NCBI GenBank assembly: GCA_022712315.1
Contig: JALAGS010000014.1
Coordinates: 1-64,000, forward strand
From: Sphingobacterium sp.
GTDB lineage: Bacteria; Bacteroidota; Bacteroidia; Sphingobacteriales; Sphingobacteriaceae
DNA length: 64,000 nucleotides
Direction: 5' to 3'
Part shown: piece after piece, positions 1 to 8,337 of the stretch
Numbering within the stretch: the stretch's first letter is position 1
How the letters are laid out: each line of letters begins with the position of its first letter
Notes under the pieces: generated by a model
The model's input: only the letters and a program-made list of their open reading frames with translations
Database searches by the model: none
Told to the model about the DNA's origin: nothing
Position numbers and translations under genes: made by a program

Positions 1-172
1 CCCCTAGTTATTCCCCTGTAATTACTCTGTTAATATAGGAATTGATATTAAATAGGTGTTTATTTGTCTACTAGACGAGGGAGGGTATTTTTTAATAGTG
101 AACGATCAAATACAACACAACCAATCTCGTTTTAGGCGAAGGAGAAGTAGGTACGGGATAAGTCTGATAAAC

Positions 173-207
173 AAAAAAAGTGAAGCACGCTGTACTTCAC
201 TTTTTCC
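173..207 (-). terminator. Intrinsic terminator after the first GH88 gene
   Basis: An 11-bp inverted repeat (175-185 with 195-205, 9-nt loop) carries an A-run on its left side, which is a U-tract when read on the minus strand. It lies about 45 bp past the GH88 stop codon. I see no gene in the remainder of 1-250. Confidence 0.7.
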
Positions 208-250
208 ACAGGATGTTAACAACTTTGTTGAAAACTCCAGAATCCTCTCG

Positions 251-1525
251 TTATGGTTTGATTACCTTTTCTCCACGGAGCAATCGGTCATACCGCACCA
301 AGGCCTCTACATAATAGTAATCGGCATACGTTAAAGGCACGTCAACCTCTGTTTTATGTGGGATCGAACCGACACTATGTTTTAAGATATATCCCCCCGC
401 TTCTTTGAAATCTGCTTTATAAGGTTTAGAAGACAGCGACCGCAACATCTGCTCAGCTTTTGAGATATAGAGCTGGCTTTCACTACCTGTTGTGTATTGT
501 GCCAGTTCCAGCAAAGCCGAAGCTGTCACCGAAGCTGTCGACACATCACGAAGATCTTTCTGGCTATAATATTTACTATCCGGAGTAAGCTTGTTCTGGT
601 CCATATCCCAATAAGGTATCAGGTCTTTTGGAAGATTGGGATGATTCAGATAAAACTTTGCAATATGTCGAGCTTGCTCCAAATATTTCTTGTCGCCGGT
701 CTCACGGTACATCATCGTATAACCATACAATCCCCAAGACTGTCCCCTAGCCCATGCAGATTCGTCAAAAGCACCTTGGGCAGTCTTTCTTGAAATAATG
801 CTTCCATCTTTTGGATTGTAATCCACGACATGATAGGAACTATAATCTTTTCGATAATGGTTGACCATCGTCGTATTGGCATGCTGCACCGCAATATCAT
901 GATAACGCTTATTACCTGTCATCTTGGAAACTTCCGTCAAAAACTCCAAGTTCATCATATTGTCGATGATCACTGGATAGGTCCAAGGCTGCCCATCCCA
1001 GTTTTTTCCGCCATCCCATGAACGAATCGTTTTCGGTGCTTCATGGAAACGTGTTGCCAGAGATGCTGCCCCTGTACTTAAAATTCCTTTATAGGACGCC
1101 GAATCGCCCGTCAAACGCAATGCATTCCCAAAACTACAATACAACATAAAGCCCAAATCATGTGTTCCCTTGTTGTTCTTTTCCTTCTCGAGTTCTTTTA
1201 ATTTGCTTTTTGCTTCCGTCAAAAGCTTTTCATCCTTGGTATACTCGTATAAGTATAACACTGTACCGGGATAAAACCCAGAGCACCACCAACTTGAACC
1301 CCAATTTACATATTTTCCATCTTTATAGGTTGTAGGCATATCCGATTCACCGATCGATGCGGCAAGGTAGGCTATTTGTTTATGTGCATCTTCTAAATTG
1401 GTACGAACAAATTCTTTGTCAAGCCCCAATTTCACTGTCCCCAGATTTCGCTGGCTGGAACAAGAAATTCCCTGCATTCCTAGCCCGATCATTAAAGCTC
1501 CCGTAATATAGTGTTGTATCTTCAT
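251..1525 (-). CDS. GH88 unsaturated glucuronyl/galacturonyl hydrolase, lipoprotein
   Basis: This is an (alpha/alpha)6-barrel hydrolase of family GH88 that removes the 4,5-unsaturated uronic acid left on oligosaccharides by polysaccharide lyases. The N-terminus has a hydrophobic stretch ending in GISC (Cys22), so the product is probably a lipoprotein. The family acid residues are visible as Asp123 in THDLGF and Asp188 in IIDNMMNLEFL, and the W-rich SSWWCSGFYPG motif lies near residues 77-87. Its 424 residues are normal for the family. It is the last gene of the susCD-side minus-strand group, 130 bp after DUF2264, and is followed by a terminator. It is clearly paralogous to the GH88 at 12350-13597 but differs in its export signal. 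The exact uronide substrate cannot be read from the sequence. Confidence 0.9.
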   Translation of the reverse strand: MKIQHYITGALMIGLGMQGISCSSQRNLGTVKLGLDKEFVRTNLEDAHKQIAYLAASIGESDMPTTYKDGKYVNWGSSWWCSGFYPGTVLYLYEYTKDEKLLTEAKSKLKELEKEKNNKGTHDLGFMLYCSFGNALRLTGDSASYKGILSTGAASLATRFHEAPKTIRSWDGGKNWDGQPWTYPVIIDNMMNLEFLTEVSKMTGNKRYHDIAVQHANTTMVNHYRKDYSSYHVVDYNPKDGSIISRKTAQGAFDESAWARGQSWGLYGYTMMYRETGDKKYLEQARHIAKFYLNHPNLPKDLIPYWDMDQNKLTPDSKYYSQKDLRDVSTASVTASALLELAQYTTGSESQLYISKAEQMLRSLSSKPYKADFKEAGGYILKHSVGSIPHKTEVDVPLTYADYYYVEALVRYDRLLRGEKVIKP

Positions 1526-1654
1526 GATTAGTATTTAGTATGGAGTAATGAGTAATGAGACTCTGGTTGTACAAGCCTACGCCCTACATATCAGTCTTTG
1601 CTCTTTGCTTCATAAACTCTACAGTTTTTTTAATTTTGACTTTTTTATTTTTAC

Positions 1655-2920
1655 TTAATAACTTACGTAATAATCTTTGGGAAATTGCTCAGCATTCCAG
1701 CATTTTTGGGAAGTCCATGGTTGCGGAGCACAGGTCCAGAACTCATCGTCTGCCGGTAGCCCTAGTGGCAAAAATGACAGGGAAGCCACATACATCGAAC
1801 CTGCGTTTGTATAGTAATCTGCGAGATTGGATTGTTTGTCTCCAACCACTCCCATACGCAGCCATCCTGACGGTGCAAAGGTTTTGTCAATATAAATATG
1901 TCGAAGTATCGTGGTCAATGCAGCCCTGACCTGTCCTTTCGAAATATCTTCGGGCAACTTATTTTCCAAAGCCACTGTTGCCAGGGGCTGGAATGCGGCA
2001 TTCTTATAAGTTGAGGAACGACCAACAACGACATAATGACCTTCCGGTGAGATCATGCGTTCCAGATGGTGCGCATAACGCTGCATTCGTTTGTATGCCC
2101 GCTCAAACATTTCGTTGTATTTTCCTCCCGCTGAGATATTATGACGCAATGACTCAACCTGCATACAATGGATCACATAACCATTGTAGTGATCAAAACT
2201 AAAATGGGCACCATCACTATACCAGCCATCCCCTACATACCATTCCTGATCAAATTTATTGACGGCATAATCGATCTTTTCCCGTGCACATTCCTCTCCT
2301 ATGCTGTAAAGAAATGTTTCTGTCATTGCCGCAAACAGCAGCCAATTACTTTCATTGGGCTTAATCTTTCGCAGCAATTTAAATTCTTCGACGACTCTTT
2401 GCTTTGTAATTGGGTCTAATGGTTCCCATAAAGCTTTTGGAGCTCTCAGAAAAGCCAGTGCAAGATGTGCTGCATCTACAAGGGTCTGAGAGGAAGGTCC
2501 CCGCCAAGTAAAATAATCTGGCGATTTAGGATCTACGCCGTATTGTATACCGAGTAGTGCTTGGTCGCGTAATTGCTTACGTAGTTTGCCTTCCTCAGTT
2601 GCATCATCCGGTAATGCCAGCCAAGGTGCCATTCCAGCCAATAAACGCCCAAAGGCTTCCAGGTATCCAACGCCGGGATCCCTACTATCAAAAGTCGGGC
2701 TCACCTCCATCGGCATATTTTTACGCCATTGCTGTTTGCTGATATTGCTTAATATAGGAGCTGCCATCTTATGTAAGATAGATACCCAATAAGCCCGGTC
2801 ATTTTCGGTAAAATTTCTTTTATCGTCTAAACTGTTTACCTTTGCTTCCACTGGTAAAGACGCAGTTAACGCGCCAACTCCAGCTCCGCCTAACAATTTT
2901 AATAAGAATCTTCTCTTCAT
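1655..2920 (-). CDS. DUF2264 domain protein, probable exported glycan-active enzyme
   Basis: The protein matches the DUF2264 family, which occurs in polysaccharide-utilisation loci and is thought to have an (alpha/alpha)6-barrel fold; no activity is assigned here. I start it at the ATG at 2918-2920 because that gives KRRFLLKLLGGAGVGAL, a Tat-like twin-arginine export signal. A longer reading from 2965 would put 15 non-signal residues in front. Typical family stretches are SNWLLFAAMTE, DGWYSDGAHFSFDHYNGYVIH and VGRSSTYKNAAFQPLA. The product is about 421 residues. It follows susD after a strong terminator, so it may be expressed at a lower level than susCD. The link to GH88 suggests action on uronate-containing oligosaccharides, which is inference. 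Confidence 0.85.
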   Translation of the reverse strand: MKRRFLLKLLGGAGVGALTASLPVEAKVNSLDDKRNFTENDRAYWVSILHKMAAPILSNISKQQWRKNMPMEVSPTFDSRDPGVGYLEAFGRLLAGMAPWLALPDDATEEGKLRKQLRDQALLGIQYGVDPKSPDYFTWRGPSSQTLVDAAHLALAFLRAPKALWEPLDPITKQRVVEEFKLLRKIKPNESNWLLFAAMTETFLYSIGEECAREKIDYAVNKFDQEWYVGDGWYSDGAHFSFDHYNGYVIHCMQVESLRHNISAGGKYNEMFERAYKRMQRYAHHLERMISPEGHYVVVGRSSTYKNAAFQPLATVALENKLPEDISKGQVRAALTTILRHIYIDKTFAPSGWLRMGVVGDKQSNLADYYTNAGSMYVASLSFLPLGLPADDEFWTCAPQPWTSQKCWNAEQFPKDYYVSY

Positions 2921-3002
2921 CGATAATGGTTTACATATTAATGTAGACTTGATAACGCTACACAAAACATTAAAAATCTTTATTTTACGTTAAAAAAGCA
3001 AG

Positions 3003-3050
3003 CAAAAAGAAATCAATCGCTCTAGCAAACGATTGCATGAGCGATTGATA
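3003..3050 (-). terminator. Strong hairpin after susD
   Basis: A perfect 11-bp inverted repeat (3012-3022 with 3039-3049) encloses a further small stem (3025-3028 with 3033-3036). On the minus strand it is followed by a T-rich tract. It separates susCD from the downstream enzyme genes and would give more susCD than enzyme mRNA. Confidence 0.7.
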
Positions 3051-3086
3051 ACAACTTTTTTACGTGAAAGCGTTATGACAGCTCTC

Positions 3087-4916
3087 CTACCAGCCCGTAT
3101 TTTGTGTCAAGCTTGTATTTCGTTGTCTTTCTACTTCAGGAATTGGCCAGGTCAACAATTGATCACCCAAATAGGTGTATTTATCAACAATTGCTCCCCA
3201 AGGCTGCTTATTTCCAGCATTTCCACTAAAGACTTGATCTTTCCAAGACTTCCAGCGCAATTCATCGAAATAGATAACACCCTCACCGAAAAGCTCCCTT
3301 CTACGTTCATTACGGATACGACTCGTTAAATCAGCTTTATCCTTCACAGTCGTCGCAACCGAACTGTTCAATAACCCAACTCCTGCTCTGCTACGGACTT
3401 CATTCACCTTATCTACAGCCGGAGCCGTTTGTCCCTTTTCATTTAGTGCCTCAGCCCACAATAAAAGAACATCTGCATAACGTATCACCGGATAATCTAT
3501 ATCACCAGCGACCCGACTCGGAATAGGTGGCTTTCCACCTTCATAGACAAACTTACGTGGAATGTAAAAGAACTGGCTCTCCATATCGGTTCTTAAATCA
3601 AAGACATTGCCCAACTGTTCGACATGTGGCCATCTGGAGGTAAATGTTTGATCGGCAGAACCATTCATCCCCACAAAAGTTGAATAGGGCAGAATGACAT
3701 TTGCGCTTAAACGCGGATCCCGGTTATCATAAGCCTTTTTTAAGCGTTCTTCATTACCATTATTTAAATACAATCCGAAATCCAGCCCCTTAGAAACCAA
3801 ATCATTGTATTTAGCTGGTTTCTTATTATCATTTGCAACTTTCTCTACGTTATTTCTTACAAAATAGATTTCTCTCTTTTCGGGTGCCATGGCGCTATAA
3901 CCAGGGATTACATCATCCCAGTTAAATTTACTGCCATCCTTATTTTCATACAGATCCACAAAATCCGGACTTACCATGTAGGTATCCCAATTGGAACCAA
4001 ATGCTGAACGGCTACCGAAGTAAAACTGCATGGTTGAACCATAATTGTCCAAAGCGATGTTCTGAATAGAAAAAATCATTTCATCAGACTTCTCATTCGC
4101 TGCTGTAAATAGAGCTTTGTAATTAGGGAACAATTGATGTCCTGCATCCTTAACTGCCTGAAAATCCGCAATAGCCTTATCCCAATCTTGGAGATACATA
4201 TAAACTTTTCCACGGAGTGCATAGGCTGCAGACTTCGAAATCCGACCAAAATTTTTATCTCCCGCAGGGAATTTCGTTGGCAGATTGGCCTCAGCAATAC
4301 AATCTGTTAGATCCTTAATAATAAAATCCCAAACTTCCTTTTCCGTATTTCTAGGTTTAGTAGCCTCATTATATTTGATCGGTGCGTCATAAATAGGTAC
4401 ACCCCGATAAAGCTGATTCAGTCTATAATAGTAAAAAGCCCGTAAAAATTTCACTTCCGCGAGCAAACGCGCTTTTTTCTCAGGAGCCGAAGGCGAAATA
4501 TTGCTGATTCCATAGATCGCATCATTGGCGCGATGCACACTTTCATAGAGCTCTTTCCAGACATCTGCAAAAAGCGATGTCGAAGTATTGGCCGTTGCAT
4601 TTAATAATACGTCACCTCCTCTAGGGATCAGCGTATTGGAAAGACGGTCATATTGATAGAGTTCTCTATTATTTGTACCACCAGTTGTATATCCAAAGCG
4701 TAAGGCCTGATACACACCATTTACCCCAAGATCGGTATAATTATCTGTCGTCCACATCTTATCCTCTGGAACCTGTGTGTTAGATGTGATATCCAATAAA
4801 TCCTTTTTACAAGATCCTAATGTGCCTAAGAGAATCGCAAACGCAGATACACCCCAAGTATATTTTTTACAATATGTAAATACATTTTTTATCTCTATAT
4901 CTAATATTTTCTTCAT
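3087..4916 (-). CDS. SusD/RagB family outer-membrane nutrient-binding lipoprotein
   Basis: SusD-type proteins sit on the cell surface as the lid of the SusC channel and capture oligosaccharides. The 609-residue product has a long N-terminal region and a lipobox ending at Cys36 (LLGTLGSCKKDLLDI). After it comes the usual N-terminal segment with LGVNGVYQALRFG, and TPR-like helices with the FLRAFYYYRLNQLYRGVPIY motif. The C-terminus has the family-typical YPVIRYADVLLLWAEALNE and IRNERRRELFGEG stretches. It starts 12 bp after the susC stop, so the pair is co-transcribed. The glycan specificity cannot be predicted from sequence alone. An internal start is possible because about 20 residues precede the hydrophobic core of the signal. 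Confidence 0.95.
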   Translation of the reverse strand: MKKILDIEIKNVFTYCKKYTWGVSAFAILLGTLGSCKKDLLDITSNTQVPEDKMWTTDNYTDLGVNGVYQALRFGYTTGGTNNRELYQYDRLSNTLIPRGGDVLLNATANTSTSLFADVWKELYESVHRANDAIYGISNISPSAPEKKARLLAEVKFLRAFYYYRLNQLYRGVPIYDAPIKYNEATKPRNTEKEVWDFIIKDLTDCIAEANLPTKFPAGDKNFGRISKSAAYALRGKVYMYLQDWDKAIADFQAVKDAGHQLFPNYKALFTAANEKSDEMIFSIQNIALDNYGSTMQFYFGSRSAFGSNWDTYMVSPDFVDLYENKDGSKFNWDDVIPGYSAMAPEKREIYFVRNNVEKVANDNKKPAKYNDLVSKGLDFGLYLNNGNEERLKKAYDNRDPRLSANVILPYSTFVGMNGSADQTFTSRWPHVEQLGNVFDLRTDMESQFFYIPRKFVYEGGKPPIPSRVAGDIDYPVIRYADVLLLWAEALNEKGQTAPAVDKVNEVRSRAGVGLLNSSVATTVKDKADLTSRIRNERRRELFGEGVIYFDELRWKSWKDQVFSGNAGNKQPWGAIVDKYTYLGDQLLTWPIPEVERQRNTSLTQNTGW

Positions 4917-4928
4917 GTCTTTTTAGTA

Positions 4929-7900
4929 TTAAAATCCAACATTCAACCCAAATGCATATTGTTTCATCGTTGGATACTTAGCTCCTGCCCCGATTTCTGG
5001 ATCAGCACCAGGGAATTTGGTAAACATCAACAGGTTCTCGCCGGAGAAGTAAACACGTAGATTACGTACATGCAGTCGTTCCGTCAGCTTACTATTGAAT
5101 GTGTAGCCTATTTGTAGATTTCTCAATTTGATAAAATCTGCTTTGTAGAGGTAGTAATCGTTAGCCGCATTATTGATGGATTCACCATTATATTTCAGGC
5201 GTGCATAAGATCCATTGATATTCGTACGGGGATCACTCGGATTTGCCGGATCATAAAAATAATGATCATCTGCCACACGTTTTGAGATACCATTTCCATC
5301 ACGGACAATATTGTTGCTATACCCCTCATCGTTCCAATAATATTGTAAATTTCCTTCACCGGACCATAACATATTTAGGTCAAAACCTTTATATGCAAAC
5401 CCGAGATTAAGACCATAAATATATTTGGGAATATTGGATGTTCCAGTAAAGTCTAGATCATTCTCATTGCCATATATCTTGTCTCCATTTAAATCTGCAT
5501 ATAGGAAATCTCCATAATACAATTGTTCTTTACCCAAGGTATTTACAGGCGAAAAACTATAACCTGCAGCCTTCATATCTTGTACCCATTTATAATCAGC
5601 TTCGGTACGGATCATACCATCACGAGGTCCTCCATTCGGATTTACTGCGCCACCGCCCAAATAATAGCTACCATCTCCTTTATAACGTTGTCTGACATAA
5701 TATTCTTGATACATATGCCCTTCCAGATTTCGCTGGTTTGTACCCACTGCATTGGAAACCTGTCCAATATTGGTACTATAGACACTTGTGCCATTGATAT
5801 CATTCCAGCCCCTGTTCAGTTGACCTTTGAGCTTCGTTATTCTGTTTTTATTGTAGGCAAAATTACCCCCGATATTATAGCTGACTTCCCCAATTTTATC
5901 TTTCCAGGTCAAATTTAGTTCTAAACCACTATTGCGCATCGAGGCTGAGTTTACAATGGGAGGAGCTGTTGTACCGGCAGCTAACGGCAACTGATCCGGA
6001 ACCAGAATTCCTGAAGTCAATTTGTTGTAGTAATTCAACTCCACATAAGCCTTTTTTTGAAATGTCGAAAATTCTAGACCTGCTTCCTTATTCTCACTTT
6101 CCTCCCAAGCTAATAACCTATTTCCAAATCTGCTAAGCTCTAGGCCTCCAACCTGTGATCCACCAAAAGAATAACCTGCGTTACCGTAGAAAGCAAGTGC
6201 TGGAAAATAGTTTTCACTGTTCGGATCACCATTGTTTCGGTCATTCCCTAATTTACCCCAAGATCCACGAAGTTTGACGTTTTGTACATAAGGTTCAAGC
6301 CCTTTCATAAATGACTCTTTGGAAAGCAACCAGCCCAAGCCAACGGATGGAAAATAGCCAACTTGCTTATCCTTACCGAATTTAGAGGAAGCATCTCGGC
6401 GTAAATTCAATTCAACCAGATATTTTCCGTCAAAATCATAGTTTACCCGACCAAAGAAAGAACGCATGCCAGTCTGATATTCATTCCCGTCAATGCTGTT
6501 CATCTCATTTGCGGTACCGATGTTGGAAATTGTTGGATCGATAACACCTCTTTTCGAGGCAGAAAAGGTATACCATTTTGTTTGGAACTCATTATGACCT
6601 AGCAATGCACCAATATTATGCTTGCCAATACTTGTTTCATAGCGAAGTACATTATCAAATGTGAGTGTACGGAGATTCTCATACCCTTGAGACAATGTTA
6701 ATGTACTAGCTACGCTCGCAGGATAAACGATTTTATTGGTTTCAAAACTGTATTTGTCGACGGGGATTGAACTACCTGTCTGTTCCCGCGAGCGCATTTG
6801 ATAGTTAAACTTGGTTTCAAAAGTCAAGCCTTTGATGATCTTAAGATTAGCAAAAATGGTTGAATTAAAATTTGAAACTTTATCCATTCCCTGAGGCTCA
6901 TACAAATATTGCATCAGATTATTCAATTGCACTGACTCTTCCGCTGCTACAGCTCCACCGAATCGGCCGTCATACATTGGATATACCCCCGGTGTAGACT
7001 GTCTTAAAAAATTATATAAATTATCGACGTTGGCTTTTTTCCGGTCTTCTGTTGAGGCAAACATATTCGTACCAACAGTTAATCTATCTCCAATCTTGGT
7101 ACTTATATTCGTTCTCAATTCATATTTCTTTGCCCCTGTATTTTTCATAATCCCGGGATTATCAAACATCCTTCCCGACAGCATATAATTTGTCGATTCA
7201 GAACCTCCCGTCGCAGAAACATTATGACTTTGGATCCAGGCAGAATTATAAATCCAATCTGTCCAATCGGTATTTGGATAAGCAATATAATTTGGTAAGC
7301 CAGACGCTGCCAATACACCATTTGGATCTGCATTGGCCTTTCGCCAAAGGTCAATTGTAGATTCTGCATATTTGGCCGGTTTACCTAGATTGAACGTTCC
7401 TTCGTTCATTAACTCCATGTGGCGTACATAGTCAGACACAAACTCCGGCGTACCCATAGGTTTGGTTCTGGATAGGATACCCGAATAGTTTAATTGCGTT
7501 TTCTGGTTTGCTTTTCCTTTCTTAGTCGTGATCAAAATAACACCATTACCAGCACGGGTACCATAGATTGAAGCCGACGATGCATCTTTTAAAACTGAGA
7601 TCGTCTCAATATCATTCGGATTGACCGCATCCATTGATCCCACAATCCCGTCAATCACAACAAGTGCCTCCGAATTATTCAATGACCCAACTCCACGTAC
7701 ACGAATAGTCGCACCATCACTACCCGGTCTACCTGTACTTTGTTTAACCTGTACACCAGCAGCAACACCACTCAGCGCAGTAGAAACATTTGTTACTGGT
7801 CGATTCTCTATTTGCTTTGCATCAATTGTACTTACAGACCCTAATAATTTCTCCTTTTTTTGCTTTCCATATCCCACGACGACGACCTCGTCAATTACAG

Positions 7901-8201
7901 CACTTGTCCCATCCATAGTAACATTAATGACATTGCGCCCATTAACGGCTACTTCCTGGTTTTGATAACCGATATAGGAAACGACAATTGTTGCATTGGA
8001 GCTCACTGACAATGAATAGGTACCATTACCGCTCGTAGAAGTAGAAATACTTCCACCCTTTTCTCGAATCGTTACACCCGCTAAAGGTGCTCCTTGACTG
8101 TCTGTAATCCGCCCCGTAATCGAAATCTTCTGCTGTGCCATAGTCGCACCCACAGTAAACATCATCATAGCAGACAGTCCAACTTTGTAAAACTTTGCCA
8201 T
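4929..8201 (-). CDS. SusC/RagA family TonB-linked outer-membrane protein
   Basis: This is a TonB-dependent outer-membrane transporter of the SusC/RagA type that imports oligosaccharides bound by its SusD partner. A Sec signal ending around ATMAQQ is followed by a carboxypeptidase-D-like regulatory domain (about residues 27-105, ITGRITDSQGAPLAGVTI), then the plug domain (about 115-230, with SVLKDASSASIYGTRAGNGVILITTKKG) and a long 22-strand barrel ending in the aromatic residue of AFGLNVGF. At 1090 residues it is of normal length. No FecR-type signalling domain is visible. The divergent hybrid regulator at 8338 and the repeated operator-like sequence between them suggest induction by the substrate through that regulator. 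Confidence 0.97.
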   Translation of the reverse strand: MAKFYKVGLSAMMMFTVGATMAQQKISITGRITDSQGAPLAGVTIREKGGSISTSTSGNGTYSLSVSSNATIVVSYIGYQNQEVAVNGRNVINVTMDGTSAVIDEVVVVGYGKQKKEKLLGSVSTIDAKQIENRPVTNVSTALSGVAAGVQVKQSTGRPGSDGATIRVRGVGSLNNSEALVVIDGIVGSMDAVNPNDIETISVLKDASSASIYGTRAGNGVILITTKKGKANQKTQLNYSGILSRTKPMGTPEFVSDYVRHMELMNEGTFNLGKPAKYAESTIDLWRKANADPNGVLAASGLPNYIAYPNTDWTDWIYNSAWIQSHNVSATGGSESTNYMLSGRMFDNPGIMKNTGAKKYELRTNISTKIGDRLTVGTNMFASTEDRKKANVDNLYNFLRQSTPGVYPMYDGRFGGAVAAEESVQLNNLMQYLYEPQGMDKVSNFNSTIFANLKIIKGLTFETKFNYQMRSREQTGSSIPVDKYSFETNKIVYPASVASTLTLSQGYENLRTLTFDNVLRYETSIGKHNIGALLGHNEFQTKWYTFSASKRGVIDPTISNIGTANEMNSIDGNEYQTGMRSFFGRVNYDFDGKYLVELNLRRDASSKFGKDKQVGYFPSVGLGWLLSKESFMKGLEPYVQNVKLRGSWGKLGNDRNNGDPNSENYFPALAFYGNAGYSFGGSQVGGLELSRFGNRLLAWEESENKEAGLEFSTFQKKAYVELNYYNKLTSGILVPDQLPLAAGTTAPPIVNSASMRNSGLELNLTWKDKIGEVSYNIGGNFAYNKNRITKLKGQLNRGWNDINGTSVYSTNIGQVSNAVGTNQRNLEGHMYQEYYVRQRYKGDGSYYLGGGAVNPNGGPRDGMIRTEADYKWVQDMKAAGYSFSPVNTLGKEQLYYGDFLYADLNGDKIYGNENDLDFTGTSNIPKYIYGLNLGFAYKGFDLNMLWSGEGNLQYYWNDEGYSNNIVRDGNGISKRVADDHYFYDPANPSDPRTNINGSYARLKYNGESINNAANDYYLYKADFIKLRNLQIGYTFNSKLTERLHVRNLRVYFSGENLLMFTKFPGADPEIGAGAKYPTMKQYAFGLNVGF

Positions 8202-8265
8202 ACTTTAGGAAATTAGTTTTATAATAAAAATTGGTTGCTTAATAATCCAAAGATGGGTCTATGAG

Positions 8266-8308
8266 CAAATTAAGGGGGGTAAAATTCATAAATATTTGGG
8301 GGTAAAAT
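8266..8308 (-). promoter_or_regulatory. Probable susC control region: direct repeat and -7 box
   Basis: The plus strand shows GGGGGTAAAAT twice, at 8275-8285 and 8298-8308, with starts 23 bp apart (about two helical turns). On the minus strand a -7-like TTAATTTG (8266-8273) lies next to the proximal copy, and no TTTG box is found 19-21 nt upstream of it. This layout fits an activator-dependent promoter for susC. The activator is presumably the AraC-type output domain of the divergent hybrid regulator, which is inference. Confidence 0.5.
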
Positions 8309-8337
8309 CTTAAATTTGATCCAAATACCCCATAACC

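Noticed and set aside
56..334. A 92-codon plus-strand frame at the window start
   Set aside because: It runs through the GH88 terminator and into the antisense of the GH88 3' end, and its product has no coherent features.
7145..7369. Alternative frames inside susC
   Set aside because: They lie fully within a well-supported 1090-residue susC frame and have no family resemblance.
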